Shown: piece after piece, positions 37,980 through 48,025 of the stretch | Layout of the letters: each line of letters begins with the position of its first letter | Numbering within the stretch: position 1 is the stretch's first letter | Assembly (NCBI GenBank): GCA_903893745.1 | Contig: CAITNF010000001.1 | Location: 124,001 to 188,000, forward strand | From: an uncultured Actinomycetes bacterium | Lineage (GTDB): Bacteria; Actinomycetota; Acidimicrobiia; Acidimicrobiales; RAAP-2 | Reading direction: 5' to 3' | Length of the DNA: 64,000 bases | Notes under the pieces: model-generated | What the model saw: only the letters and a program-made list of their open reading frames with translations | Database searches by the model: none | Told to the model about the DNA's origin: nothing | Translations under genes and position numbers: made by a program

Positions 37980-39023
37980 CTAAATCACTTGAAGCGGAAT
38001 CGAGCGTCGTTTGGGGTTCGTTACTTGGGCCAGCTGGCCACAGGCCGCGTCGATCGAGCGACCTCGAGTACGTCGAACGGTCACCGTCACTCCCAGCGCC
38101 TCGAGACCTTCTCGAAATTCGCGAACGCGCTGGGAGGAAGATCCCCTCACGAGGTAGCCCGGGGTGGGATTGAGTGGAATTAAGTTCACGTGCGCGCGCA
38201 GTGAGCCGGCGTACTCGGCCAACTCACGAATTGCTTGATCGGTATCGTTCACTTCGTCAATTAACGCCCACTCGAAACTCAACCGACGGGTAGTGGTCGC
38301 AATCCAGTCCACGCACGCCGCGTGCAGTCGATCGAGCGGATAACGACGATTGAGCGGAACGAGCTGGTTACGCGTTTCATCGTTCGCCGCGTGCAGACTC
38401 ACCGCCAACGTCAACGGGAGTCCCTCTCGAGCCAGTCGTTCAATCGCGGGAGCGACCCCCACCGTCGACACGGTGAGGTGACGCGCGCTCAACCCACGAA
38501 AGTCATGTAGTCGGCGAAGAACGTCAACCGTGACGGCGTAGTTGGCTAGTGGCTCACCCATGCCCATGAAGACCACGTTGGACAGTCGTCGAGGCGCGGC
38601 GGCACGAGCAGCGACCATCACCTGTTCAATCACTTCGCCCACCGTGAGGTGACGGGTGAAGCCGGCTTGGCCAGTCGCACAAAATGTGCAGCCCATGGCA
38701 CAACCGGCCTGACTCGATACGCAGACAGTCGCACGGTCCTCGTAGATCATCAGCACCGTTTCAATCGTGGCGCCTCCGGCGAGTTGAAATACCCATTTTC
38801 GAGTCGATCCGTGATCACTCTCCACGTCGTGCACGGCGCGAAGCGCGGGGGCGAACTCCTCAGCCAAGCGCGCTCGCAGGGCTTTAGGTACGGTCGTGAT
38901 GTCGCCCACTTCTTGGGCCTCACTCCACAGGCCGTGCCAGAGCTGGTCGACTCGATAGCGAGGTTCCCCCGAAACTGCTTGCGCGAGCTCATCTTTGGAG
39001 AACTCGTAAATAGAGGGCATCAT
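37980..39023 (-). CDS. rlmN: 23S rRNA (adenine2503-C2)-methyltransferase RlmN
   Basis: Radical SAM motif CAMGCTFCATGQAGFTRHL; VVFMGMGEPLANY. Confidence 0.95.
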   Translation of the reverse strand: MMPSIYEFSKDELAQAVSGEPRYRVDQLWHGLWSEAQEVGDITTVPKALRARLAEEFAPALRAVHDVESDHGSTRKWVFQLAGGATIETVLMIYEDRATVCVSSQAGCAMGCTFCATGQAGFTRHLTVGEVIEQVMVAARAAAPRRLSNVVFMGMGEPLANYAVTVDVLRRLHDFRGLSARHLTVSTVGVAPAIERLAREGLPLTLAVSLHAANDETRNQLVPLNRRYPLDRLHAACVDWIATTTRRLSFEWALIDEVNDTDQAIRELAEYAGSLRAHVNLIPLNPTPGYLVRGSSSQRVREFREGLEALGVTVTVRRTRGRSIDAACGQLAQVTNPKRRSIPLQVI

Positions 39024-39155
39024 CCAAGGTTAGGGGGCCCGTCCACCCCCCTTGGAATCTCTGCGACAACCCCGGCCTGCGTCACGGCCCATCGTTTCTC
39101 TGCTTGACTCGGTAGCGGTTGGAACCCCAATGACCAACCGAGAGACAGGAGCAAC

Positions 39156-39932
39156 ATGGAACTCAAGCACACGTCAGCCGTCGTCACCGGAGGTGCCTCG
39201 GGGCTTGGAGAAGCCACGGCTCGAGCACTCAGTGCGCGAGGCGTCAAGGTAGTACTCGCTGATTTAAATCAAGAACGCGGTAGCGCGATCGCCAAGGAGA
39301 TTGGTGGTGTCTACGCACACTGCGACGTGACCAACACCGAGCAGGTCATTGCGGCAATCGAAGCCGCCAAGGAGCTCGGACCACTCTGGAGTGCGGTGAA
39401 CTGTGCGGGTATTGGTTGGGCGACGCGGACCGTTGGCAAAGATGGTGAGTACAGTTCGGCGCACGATCTCGAGCTCTATCGAAAAGTTATCGAGATCAAT
39501 CTCATTGGCACCTTTAACGTCTGTCGCCTCGCCGCAACGGCAATGAGTCACAACACGCCCGACGTCGACGGACTGCGCGGCGCGATTGTGAATACTGCGT
39601 CGGTCGCGGCCGAGGATGGGCAGATCGGTCAGGTTGCCTACTCTTCGTCCAAGGGCGGCATCGTCGGGCTGACCTTGCCACTCGCACGCGACCTCGCCGC
39701 GATTGGTGTGCGGGCCAACTGCATTCTCCCGGGTCTGATTGACACACCCATTTACGGCACCGGCGCGGCATCAGATGAGTTCAAGGCTCGCCTCGGTGCG
39801 GGCGTGCTCTTTCCCAAGCGTCTGGGTTACTCCGAGGAGTTCGCGTCACTGTGTGTCGAACTCTTGTCGAATAGTTACATGAATGCCGAATCGATTCGTA
39901 TCGACGCCGGTATCCGGATGCAGCCAAAATAG
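39156..39932 (+). CDS. SDR-family oxidoreductase (3-hydroxyacyl-CoA dehydrogenase type-2-like)
   Basis: AVVTGGASGLGEATARAL; YSSSKGGIVGLTLPLARDLA. Confidence 0.92.
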   Translation: MELKHTSAVVTGGASGLGEATARALSARGVKVVLADLNQERGSAIAKEIGGVYAHCDVTNTEQVIAAIEAAKELGPLWSAVNCAGIGWATRTVGKDGEYSSAHDLELYRKVIEINLIGTFNVCRLAATAMSHNTPDVDGLRGAIVNTASVAAEDGQIGQVAYSSSKGGIVGLTLPLARDLAAIGVRANCILPGLIDTPIYGTGAASDEFKARLGAGVLFPKRLGYSEEFASLCVELLSNSYMNAESIRIDAGIRMQPK

Positions 39933-39982
39933 TCAGTACCGTCCAACGTCGAGTGTGCGTACTCGGCGTTGGACGTGACGTT

Positions 39983-41479
39983 CTACTTCGACGTGGGGAA
40001 CGAGAACGACGCGTCTGACGTAGCGGAACGCTCGGGCCACCGCGAAGTAACCACCTTGGCGCGGGTGTAGAACGAAACACCTTCGGGACCGTGTACGTGG
40101 TGATCACCAAAGAGTGAATCCTTCCAACCACCGAACGAGAAGTACGCCATCGGTACTGGAATCGGCACGTTGATGCCAATCATGCCCACCTTCACCTCGC
40201 GGTGAAAGCGGCGGGCCGACTCGCCGCTGGACGTGAAGATGGCCGTTCCGTTGCCGTAGGGGTTGGCGTTGATGGTGGCAATGGCTTCGTCCACACTCTG
40301 CGCGCGAACAAAGGAGAGCACCGGGCCAAAAATCTCTTCGCGGTAGACGTCCATTTCAGTGGTGACGTGATCGAGCAAAGTTGGCCCCACAAAGAATCCC
40401 TCTTCGAATCCGGGCACTGTGATTATTCGACCGTCGACGGCGACTCGCGCGCCCTGGCGTTCGCCACCCGTGATGAGTTCGACAATACGGTCACGAGCGG
40501 CACTCGTTACCACCGGACCCATCTCGTTCGTCGCGTCGCGACCCGAACCAACCTTGATGGCGTTCGCTAATTCGGCGACGCGCTCGAGGAGTGGTTCGGC
40601 AATGGCACCTACGGGTACGGCCGCGGATATCGCCATGCAGCGCTCGCCCGCTGAGCCAAAGGCGGCCGCCACAAGATGTTTCGCCGCGAAGTCAACGTCC
40701 GCGTCGGGCAAGATGATTGAGTGGTTCTTCGCGCCACCCAGTGCCTGGACGCGCTTGCCATTTGCCGTCGCTCGTTCATGAATCGTTCGAGCAATTGGAG
40801 TTGAACCAACGAAGGAGACTGCTGCCACGTCCGGGTGATCGAGTAACGCGTTCACCGCGGTCACGTCGCCTTGCACGACATTAAAGACGCCGTCCGGTAG
40901 ACCCGCGTCTCGCCACAGTTCAGCCATGAGTAGTGACGCACTGGGGTCACGCTCGGAGGGCTTCAGGATAAAGGCGTTCCCACACGCAATCGCGATTGGG
41001 TACATCCACATCGGAACCATCGCGGGAAAATTGAAGGGCGTAATACCCACGACGACACCAAGCGGCTGGCGATACGAAAACAGGTCGACGCCGCTGGATA
41101 CTTGATCGGAGTATTCCCCCTTCAATAGCTGGGGGATGCCGCACGCGAACTCCACCACCTCTAGCCCACGTTGCACTTCGCCACGAGCGTCGCTGGTCAC
41201 CTTGCCATGTTCGTCAGTAATCGCCACGGCGAGTTCATCGGCTCGACGGTTCATCAATTCTCGAAAGGCGAAGAGGATCTTCGTGCGCTCGCTCAGCGAC
41301 GAGTCGGACCACGTCGCGAAGGCCCTCGATGCACTGGCGACCGCGTCGTGGACGTCCTCGACTGACGCCAGCGCCACGTTGGCCTGCACCTGTCCCGTGG
41401 CGGGGTTGAAGACTGACTGTTGTCGATCTGAACGTCCCGAGGTCTCACGACCGTCAATCCAGTGGCCAATGGTTCGCAT
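39983..41479 (-). CDS. mmsA: CoA-acylating methylmalonate-semialdehyde dehydrogenase
   Basis: ALGGAKNHSIILPDADVDFA; GSAGERCMAIS active-site Cys. Confidence 0.93.
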   Translation of the reverse strand: MRTIGHWIDGRETSGRSDRQQSVFNPATGQVQANVALASVEDVHDAVASASRAFATWSDSSLSERTKILFAFRELMNRRADELAVAITDEHGKVTSDARGEVQRGLEVVEFACGIPQLLKGEYSDQVSSGVDLFSYRQPLGVVVGITPFNFPAMVPMWMYPIAIACGNAFILKPSERDPSASLLMAELWRDAGLPDGVFNVVQGDVTAVNALLDHPDVAAVSFVGSTPIARTIHERATANGKRVQALGGAKNHSIILPDADVDFAAKHLVAAAFGSAGERCMAISAAVPVGAIAEPLLERVAELANAIKVGSGRDATNEMGPVVTSAARDRIVELITGGERQGARVAVDGRIITVPGFEEGFFVGPTLLDHVTTEMDVYREEIFGPVLSFVRAQSVDEAIATINANPYGNGTAIFTSSGESARRFHREVKVGMIGINVPIPVPMAYFSFGGWKDSLFGDHHVHGPEGVSFYTRAKVVTSRWPERSATSDASFSFPTSK

Positions 41480-41544
41480 GGTGACCCTTCTTCCCGGCGC
41501 CCCGCTACTCGGCGTGTTCGGCGGGGGCCACTTAGCGCTCGCGA

Positions 41545-42912
41545 CTAGAGATCGCGCGCATCAGCCACGTTATCGAATCGGGCGAACTCCCCACGCCAGG
41601 TCAGGTGCGCACTGCGCGTGGGGCCGTTACGGTTCTTGCCCACGATGATTTCGGCATCAGCCTTCATGTCATTAGCGACTTCACCGTACTGTTCAGGACG
41701 GAAAAGAAAGAGCACTACGTCAGCGTCCTGTTCGAGCGAACCCGATTCTCGCAAGTCCGACATAATTGGACGCTTGTCGGCTCGATCCTCAAGCTTTCGT
41801 GAGAGCTGCGAAAGGGCAATGACCGGCGTCTCGAGCTCACGGGCCAAGATCTTTAGGGCTCGGCTCATCTCAGAGACTTCAACTTGTCGGTTCTCTGCTC
41901 GGCCCCGCGAACTCATTAGTTGCAGGTAGTCGACGATCACGACGCCGAGGTCACCGTTTTGTTGTTTAATTCGCCGGGCCCGCGCACGCACGTCCATCAC
42001 CGTCAAACTTGGGTTGTCGTCAATAAAAATCTTTGCCGACTGCAAGAAACCGAAGGCGTCGTGGGCACGGTTCCAGTCGGCGTCGCTCAGGTCGCCGGTT
42101 CGCAATTTGCCCGAATCAATTCGCGCCGTCGAAGCCAAAATGCGCTCGGCTAATTCCTGGCGACTCATTTCCAGCGAGAAGTAGAGCGCCGGTCGCTTCA
42201 CGACGGCCCCAACGTGCACGAGTAGACCAAGAGCAAACGCCGTCTTACCGGTACCCGGACGCGCGCCGATAATCGTCATACTGCTGGGCTGTAGACCCTG
42301 AAGCACCAGGTCCAGTGATTTGTAACCAGTCTCGAGGCCATTGAACTGTCCGCGCGTTTCACCACGCTCTTCAAGAATGTCCGCCTCGGTCAGCAAGAGT
42401 TGCTGAAGTGGGGAGACTGAATCGAATTTTCGGTTATCACCAATCTGGTTGATCTTTCGTTCCGCTTCATCAATCAGCGCAATCACATCATCAGTTGGGG
42501 CGTACGCATCATCAACAATTGAGCCCGCTACCGCAATCAATCGGCGTTGCTGCGCTTTGTCACGAACAATATCGGCGTAGTGCTGCGCGTTCGCCGCCGA
42601 TGGAGTGTTCATCTGTAGTGACGAAAGGACTGCGAGCTCGATCACCATCGAACCTTGTTCTTGTAACTTTGCCTGCACCGTTACGTAGTCAACGGGCTCG
42701 CTCGCGTTGGCGAGGGCAATGATTGAAGTGAAAATCTGCCCGTGCAAGGGTCGATAGAAATCTTCAGCCTGTACCGTCTCGTACGCAATACTGACGGCCT
42801 CCGACGACAGCAACATTGCACCGATGAGCGACTCCTCCGCTTCGAAGGCACTTGGTGGTACTCGACCACCAGAGGGGGCGGTACGGGAACGGTCTGATTC
42901 GAGTTGTGTCAT
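41545..42912 (-). CDS. dnaB: Replicative DNA helicase DnaB
   Basis: IIGARPGTGKTAFALGLL; VVIVDYLQLMSSRGR; no intein. Confidence 0.97.
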   Translation of the reverse strand: MTQLESDRSRTAPSGGRVPPSAFEAEESLIGAMLLSSEAVSIAYETVQAEDFYRPLHGQIFTSIIALANASEPVDYVTVQAKLQEQGSMVIELAVLSSLQMNTPSAANAQHYADIVRDKAQQRRLIAVAGSIVDDAYAPTDDVIALIDEAERKINQIGDNRKFDSVSPLQQLLLTEADILEERGETRGQFNGLETGYKSLDLVLQGLQPSSMTIIGARPGTGKTAFALGLLVHVGAVVKRPALYFSLEMSRQELAERILASTARIDSGKLRTGDLSDADWNRAHDAFGFLQSAKIFIDDNPSLTVMDVRARARRIKQQNGDLGVVIVDYLQLMSSRGRAENRQVEVSEMSRALKILARELETPVIALSQLSRKLEDRADKRPIMSDLRESGSLEQDADVVLFLFRPEQYGEVANDMKADAEIIVGKNRNGPTRSAHLTWRGEFARFDNVADARDL

Positions 42913-43021
42913 AAGACCTCAACGGTTGCTCATAGGGGCTGTTTGGAACAAGAACAACAACATGGGGATATCTCTGTGTCTAACTTCACCATCCAGAGTG
43001 CCCCGAGGGTGTGACAGCAGC

Positions 43022-43054
43022 AACGATGCCGGGGCCAAAGACCCCGGCATCGTT
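43022..43054 (-). terminator. Terminator-like hairpin downstream of rplI
   Basis: Perfect 13-bp stem AACGATGCCGGGG-CCAAAGA-CCCCGGCATCGTT between rplI and dnaB. Confidence 0.75.
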
Positions 43055-43076
43055 AAATTTCTAGGGTTATCGACGA

Positions 43077-43523
43077 TTACTTAGCGACAACCTCGAGTTT
43101 GATTGTTGCCACCACGTCACCAAAAATTGTGGCGCTCGCGGTCGCGGGTCCCACCTGCTTGAGGTGCTCCGTCATGTGGATGGCGTGGCGATCCAGGGAG
43201 ATTCCCGTGGCGCTGCGCAGAGCGTTGACGACGTCGGCCTCGGTGACCGATCCGTAGAGGTGACCGTTCGCTCCGGCCCGAGCCAACACCGTCACGGTGG
43301 CCTGCTCAATCAGGGTTCGCTGCGCTTCGGCCGATTCACGGCTCTTGGCGTCACGTAGATCACGAGCTTTACGCATCGAGGTCGCCTGCAGTTCAGTTGC
43401 GGCACCGGCCTTCACTGCTGCGCCCGTAGGCAGAAGGAAGTTGCGTACGTAGCCGGACTTCACTTCGACAATGTCACCACGACGTCCAACTCCACGCACA
43501 TCAGTTCGTAAAAGAACTTTCAT
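43077..43523 (-). CDS. rplI: 50S ribosomal protein L9
   Basis: [36 protein letters not shown]. Confidence 0.97.
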   Translation of the reverse strand: MKVLLRTDVRGVGRRGDIVEVKSGYVRNFLLPTGAAVKAGAATELQATSMRKARDLRDAKSRESAEAQRTLIEQATVTVLARAGANGHLYGSVTEADVVNALRSATGISLDRHAIHMTEHLKQVGPATASATIFGDVVATIKLEVVAK

Positions 43524-43999
43524 TCGCTGACCTCCTCGGCACTCGCACTCTCAAAGACTTCAGCAGCCACGCTCGCGTCATCGAAGTCGGCGACGTCAAC
43601 GACCACGTCGGACTCAACTGCGACACTCTCGCTCGAGGATTCGCCACCGTCTCGGCTCGGGCGTGGAGTGCGCGGGCCGCGATCGTCGCGTCCGTCTCGT
43701 CCACCACCACGACCACCGCGTCGCTCGGTCACGGTGCGCTGGGTGTAGGGCAGCAGCGCCAACTCACGAGCCGTCTTGATGGCATCGGTCACGTCACGCT
43801 GATGTTGCTGACAGTTACCCGAAACTCGACGTCCACGAATCTTGCCGCGGTCCGAGATGTACTTGCGCAGCTGGGCCAGATCCTTGTAGTCAACAGTGTG
43901 CACGCCGTGCTGGCAGAACGAGCAGGGCTTCTTCTTGATCCGACGATTGTCGATCTTCGGGGCACGCTTTGGCGGTTTTGGATTATTAATACGGGGCAT
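43520..43999 (-). CDS. rpsR: 30S ribosomal protein S18 with long C-terminal extension
   Basis: S18 core KKKPCSFC...[33 protein letters not shown]; followed by about 70 aa RG-rich then acidic tail; ATGA overlap with rplI. Confidence 0.95.
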   Translation of the reverse strand: MPRINNPKPPKRAPKIDNRRIKKKPCSFCQHGVHTVDYKDLAQLRKYISDRGKIRGRRVSGNCQQHQRDVTDAIKTARELALLPYTQRTVTERRGGRGGGRDGRDDRGPRTPRPSRDGGESSSESVAVESDVVVDVADFDDASVAAEVFESASAEEVSE

Positions 44000-44454
44000 T
44001 AGAAGGGCTCCTCATCAAAGGCGTAGGTAGTTGGTTCATTGGCACGTGGTGCCGCCGCGGGGCGGTCATCCGAACGGAAGTTTCCGCCTTCGGCTCGGGG
44101 GGTCTTGGTGACGACTGCGGTCGCGTAACGCAACGACGGGGCAATCTCGTCGGCATTAATTTCAACGATCGAACGCTTATCGCCGTTCTCGGTCTCCCAG
44201 CTTCGCTGCTCGAGTCGACCACTCACGACAACGCGAGTCCCCTTCGTGATTGAGTTCGCCGTGTTCTCGGCTGTCGCCCCATAGGCGACCACCTCGAAAT
44301 ACGAAACGCGCTCTTCCCACTCTTGGGTCTGGCGATTCTGCCAGCGGCGATTAACCGCCACCGAGACGCGAACCGCCGCTTGGCCGCTATTAAGAAACTT
44401 CAATTCGGGGTCACGGGTTACGTTGCCCACAACGGTGATGCTGTTATCAGCCAT
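43999..44454 (-). CDS. ssb: Single-stranded DNA-binding protein
   Basis: [33 protein letters not shown]; acidic DEEPF tail. Confidence 0.96.
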   Translation of the reverse strand: MADNSITVVGNVTRDPELKFLNSGQAAVRVSVAVNRRWQNRQTQEWEERVSYFEVVAYGATAENTANSITKGTRVVVSGRLEQRSWETENGDKRSIVEINADEIAPSLRYATAVVTKTPRAEGGNFRSDDRPAAAPRANEPTTYAFDEEPF

Positions 44455-44484
44455 TATTTTCTCCTTTGGTCGCTGCGCCCGAAC

Positions 44485-44805
44485 CTACGCCTGCGCCGCA
44501 ACACGGCTGGGCTTAGTTCGCTCATTGCGTCGGAGAATCTTGAAGCGGAGTACTTCGTCTGACAGAGTCAAAATTCGGTCGAGCTCAACCACCGTGATCG
44601 ACTCGCCGCTGAACTCCACTAGTACGTAGTACCCCTCTTTGCGCTTCAGAATTTCGTACGCTAGGGGACGCTTGCCCCAACGGTCGATGGCGCCGGGGTT
44701 TCCGCCATTTGATCTAATTGTTTCAAGTGCTCGGTCGAGCGCTACTTGAATGGTCTGCGCGTCGACGTTCGTGTCGAACACAATCATGGTCTCGTAAGGC
44801 CTCAT
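44485..44805 (-). CDS. rpsF: 30S ribosomal protein S6
   Basis: MRPYETMIVFDTNVDAQTIQ; WGKRPLAYEI. Confidence 0.96.
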   Translation of the reverse strand: MRPYETMIVFDTNVDAQTIQVALDRALETIRSNGGNPGAIDRWGKRPLAYEILKRKEGYYVLVEFSGESITVVELDRILTLSDEVLRFKILRRNERTKPSRVAAQA

Positions 44806-44820
44806 GGCCGGTTTCCTTTC

Positions 44821-44860
44821 CCTCTGGTCCGGCTAGGCCGGGCTCTGTGGAAAACAGAGC
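44821..44860 (-). promoter_or_regulatory. Structured 5' leader of rpsF (possible S6:S18 autoregulatory element)
   Basis: GCTCTGT (44842-44848)/ACAGAGC (44854-44860) hairpin plus CCGGCCTAGCCGG and an alternative CCTCTG (44821-44826) partner. Confidence 0.35.
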
Positions 44861-44927
44861 AGGGTTCATTTGGTACTTCCCCATGTCTATGGGAAGGACA
44901 ATGCTAGTCCAGATGGACGATTTCTGG

Positions 44928-45749
44928 CTAGTTGACCATGCCCTCGGGGTTGGGATAGGTCTCGGCGGCACTGGGAAACTCCCCACTTCGCACGTCCTGG
45001 GCGTAGTGGGCAATGGCTTCGGTGATCATTACGCCAATTTCGGCGTAGCGACGGACAAAGGTCGGCGACTTGCGATTGCTGAGACCCAGGAGGTCGTGCA
45101 GGACCAAAATTTGGCCATCGGTGTCGGGTCCGGCTCCAATGCCAATGGTCGGAATTTCCAGCGCGTCCGTGATTCGTGAACCAACGATGCTCGGGACCGC
45201 CTCAATAACTACTGCGTAAATCCCCTCGGCTTCGAGCGCGAGCGCGTCGGCGATAAGCACCTCCACCGCTTCGTTCGTCTTACCCTGCACCTTAAAACCA
45301 CCGAATGCCAACACACTCTGCGGAGTAAGTCCGAGGTGCCCCATAACCGGAATTTCCGCATCGAGCAGCGCCCGCACCGCGGGAAGTCGCACTACGCCAC
45401 CTTCTAGCTTCACGCTGTGCGCTCCCGCACGAATAAGCGATGCGGCATTACGGACGCTGTCGGCAGTGTCAACGTGATAACTCAGCCACGGCATATCCGC
45501 AACGAGGTGAGCCTTCGGATGTGCGGCGGCGGCGGCACGAACGTGATGACACATCTGTTCGACGGTGACATGGTGTGTTGAGTCCTGACCGAGCACGACG
45601 TTGGCGAGCGAGTCGCCTACCAGAATGATGTCAACGCCAGCAGCATCAGCCAAACGAGTAGTGGGCTCGTCGTACGCCGTTACCACCACCAGGGGTTCGC
45701 TGCCGTGGCGTCGCTTCCGACCTCGAATGGTTGGTGCGCTCAAACTCAT
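44928..45749 (-). CDS. panB: 3-methyl-2-oxobutanoate hydroxymethyltransferase
   Basis: VVTAYDEPTTRLADAAGVDIILVGDSLANVVLG; start MSLSAPT at 45749. Confidence 0.95.
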   Translation of the reverse strand: MSLSAPTIRGRKRRHGSEPLVVVTAYDEPTTRLADAAGVDIILVGDSLANVVLGQDSTHHVTVEQMCHHVRAAAAAHPKAHLVADMPWLSYHVDTADSVRNAASLIRAGAHSVKLEGGVVRLPAVRALLDAEIPVMGHLGLTPQSVLAFGGFKVQGKTNEAVEVLIADALALEAEGIYAVVIEAVPSIVGSRITDALEIPTIGIGAGPDTDGQILVLHDLLGLSNRKSPTFVRRYAEIGVMITEAIAHYAQDVRSGEFPSAAETYPNPEGMVN

Positions 45750-46174
45750 CGTCCCGCCTTCTTTTGCTGAGCCGGTTGTGTCTTTCGCGCACGTCGCCCC
45801 CCAGCGGACCATTTACGAACGAGGTGGTGAAATGAACAAGTGGTACAGACTTCGACCGCGTAGCACTGCACGGGCTCTTCACGACGTTCCAGTTTGAGCA
45901 GATCAGTACGCGTAGCGGGGCATGTGCCACCCGCGGGTAGGCGAGCCCCAAAGACGTACGTCACCTCAACAAGCTCGCTGTCGTGACAGACCGGACAGGT
46001 CTCACCAGTTGATCGGCCCAGGTTCTTTGCCGCGCGCAAGAGTTCGGGGTGCGCGTCACAGATATCCTCGTGTCGCAGTGCACCGGAGGCCAACTTCGCC
46101 AGTAGGGCGTGACGAACCAGCCCGAACTCGACGACGGCGCCGTCGGCAGTACTGGTTCGGAAGCTCATTTCCAT
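45746..46174 (-). CDS. DUF5318-like conserved actinobacterial protein with Cys-pair (zinc-ribbon-like) motifs
   Basis: CPVCHDSELVEVTYVFG...CTTCSFHHLV; 4-nt overlap with panB. Confidence 0.75.
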   Translation of the reverse strand: MEMSFRTSTADGAVVEFGLVRHALLAKLASGALRHEDICDAHPELLRAAKNLGRSTGETCPVCHDSELVEVTYVFGARLPAGGTCPATRTDLLKLERREEPVQCYAVEVCTTCSFHHLVRKWSAGGRRARKTQPAQQKKAGR

Positions 46175-46232
46175 TAAGGGTGAGACTACCGCCCCCCAGA
46201 ATCAATGAACTTTCAGCCAGCATCGTGTCGAT

Positions 46233-46247
46233 ATATCGAAGTGATAT
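46233..46247. promoter_or_regulatory. Candidate PadR operator (inverted repeat) overlapping the padR start codon
   Basis: ATATC-GAAGT-GATAT perfect inverted repeat; ATG at 46246. Confidence 0.4.
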
Positions 46248-46869
46248 GATGATTCGCGTGTTGGACATCGCCATATTGGGCCTTCTCATGGACCGTGATC
46301 ATCATGGTTACGAAATTCGTACCCAACTGCGCGACCGCCTTTGCATTTGGGGGAACGTCTCGTTCGGCTCCATTTATCCCGCCCTCAACCGCCTCGAGCG
46401 TCACGGACTGGTCGAAGCAGTTGCTCCGTCTGATTCACGGCTCGGCATCTTGTCCACTGGATCACTTTCGGGAGAACGTGCGTCGCTTCGCTCGTTGCGA
46501 AGCTCACCCGGTATAGGTCGTCGGGCCCGCAAGGTCTATCGGATCAGTGAGCGCGGCCGCGAGGAGTTCACCACCATGCTCGCCAATCCGGCCACGATCG
46601 ACGACGGCAAAAACTTCTCCTTGCGTATGGCGCTCGCCAAGTATCTAACCCCCGGACTTCGGGTGGGTCTACTAGAGCGCCGACGCGGTGACCTAATTGA
46701 GCGACTGGCCGAGGTCCGGGCCGGAGCTCGCAACGATCAACTCGACACCTACGCGCGTGGCGTTATGGAACACGCCGCTCGGGGCGTTGAGTTGGACCTC
46801 GAGTGGATTGACGCATTGTTATCTGCTGAACGCAATAACCAACAAACCTTCGCGCGAGACGCGAAATAG
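46246..46869 (+). CDS. PadR-family transcriptional regulator
   Basis: VLDIAILGLLMDRDHHGYEIRTQL...FGSIYPALNRLERHGLVEAV; ORF start at 45922 over-extended. Confidence 0.9.
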   Translation: MMIRVLDIAILGLLMDRDHHGYEIRTQLRDRLCIWGNVSFGSIYPALNRLERHGLVEAVAPSDSRLGILSTGSLSGERASLRSLRSSPGIGRRARKVYRISERGREEFTTMLANPATIDDGKNFSLRMALAKYLTPGLRVGLLERRRGDLIERLAEVRAGARNDQLDTYARGVMEHAARGVELDLEWIDALLSAERNNQQTFARDAK

Positions 46870-46881
46870 GAAAGGTAACTC

Positions 46882-47976
46882 ATGGAGAAGATTCGAGTAG
46901 CAATCGCCGGTGTCGGCAACTGTGCCAGTTCACTGATTCAAGGCGTCACGTACTACAAAGACGCCAAGCCGGGTGATGATGTTCCGGGGCTGATGCACGT
47001 CGTACTGGGTGGCTATCACGTAAGTGATCTCGAGTTCGTTGCCGCCTTCGACGTCGACGCCTCGAAAGTCGGCAACGACCTCGGCAAGGCCATCGATGGT
47101 GGCGCCAACAACACCATCAAGTTCGCCGTAGTTCCCTCACTCGGAGTCACCGTGCAGCGCGGTCCGACCATGGATGGCTTAAACAAGTACTACCTCGCCG
47201 CGATCGAGGAGTCCCCCATCGAGCCCGTTGACGTCGTGCAGGTGTTGCGTGACTCTAAGGCCGAGGTGCTCGTCTCGTACCTTCCAGTCGGATCGGAGGA
47301 CGCCCAGCGCTTCTACGCTCAAGCCGCACTCGACGCCGGCGTGGCATTCGTAAACGCCATCCCCGTGTTCATTGCGTCAGACCCCGTTTGGGCCAAGAAG
47401 TTTGCCGATGCCGGCGTGCCAATTATTGGTGATGACATCAAGAGCCAGGTCGGAGCGACCATCGTGCACCGCGTGCTCGCTCGTCTCTTCGAGGACCGCG
47501 GGCTTTCACTCGACCACACCTACCAACTCAACGTTGGTGGCAACATGGACTTTAAAAACATGCTGGAGCGCGAACGTCTTGAATCGAAGAAAATCTCGAA
47601 GACCCAAGCCGTCACCTCCCAGTTGGAGATCAGCCATCTTTCGGCCGATGACGTGCACATTGGACCGAGCGACCACGTACCGTGGCTGCTCGACCGCAAG
47701 TGGGCCTACATCCGCATGGAAGGCCGCAACTTCGGGGACGTGCCGCTTAACTTGGAACTCAAGCTCGAGGTTTGGGATTCACCGAACTCAGCCGGTGTCA
47801 TTATTGACGCCGTCCGCTGCGCGAAGGTGGCGCTCGATCGAGGTATCGGTGGACCAATTCTTGGTCCGTCGGCCTACTTCATGAAGTCACCACCCGTGCA
47901 GTTCCACGACGACGTGGCGCACGACATGATTGAGGCCTTCGCCGACCGGGGTGAGCCAAACCCCGTCTGGCCATAA
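46882..47976 (+). CDS. ino1: Inositol-3-phosphate synthase
   Basis: [44 protein letters not shown] upstream. Confidence 0.96.
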   Translation: MEKIRVAIAGVGNCASSLIQGVTYYKDAKPGDDVPGLMHVVLGGYHVSDLEFVAAFDVDASKVGNDLGKAIDGGANNTIKFAVVPSLGVTVQRGPTMDGLNKYYLAAIEESPIEPVDVVQVLRDSKAEVLVSYLPVGSEDAQRFYAQAALDAGVAFVNAIPVFIASDPVWAKKFADAGVPIIGDDIKSQVGATIVHRVLARLFEDRGLSLDHTYQLNVGGNMDFKNMLERERLESKKISKTQAVTSQLEISHLSADDVHIGPSDHVPWLLDRKWAYIRMEGRNFGDVPLNLELKLEVWDSPNSAGVIIDAVRCAKVALDRGIGGPILGPSAYFMKSPPVQFHDDVAHDMIEAFADRGEPNPVWP

Positions 47977-47991
47977 CAGAACCAATCGCTC

Positions 47992-48025
47992 ACAACCCCC
48001 GCCCGGTGGCGGGGGTTGTTTGTTT
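47992..48025 (+). terminator. Rho-independent terminator after ino1
   Basis: ACAACCCCCGCC-CGGT-GGCGGGGGTTGT followed by TTGTTT. Confidence 0.9.

Noticed and set aside
45922-46245. N-terminal 108 residues of ORF 45922-46869
   Set aside because: Arg-rich artefact antisense to the DUF5318-like gene; PadR domain begins at 46246/46249.
46492-46512. ttgcgaagctcacc shared with positions 1-14 of the window
   Set aside because: Short 14-nt identity in unrelated coding sequences with no flanking similarity; probably chance.
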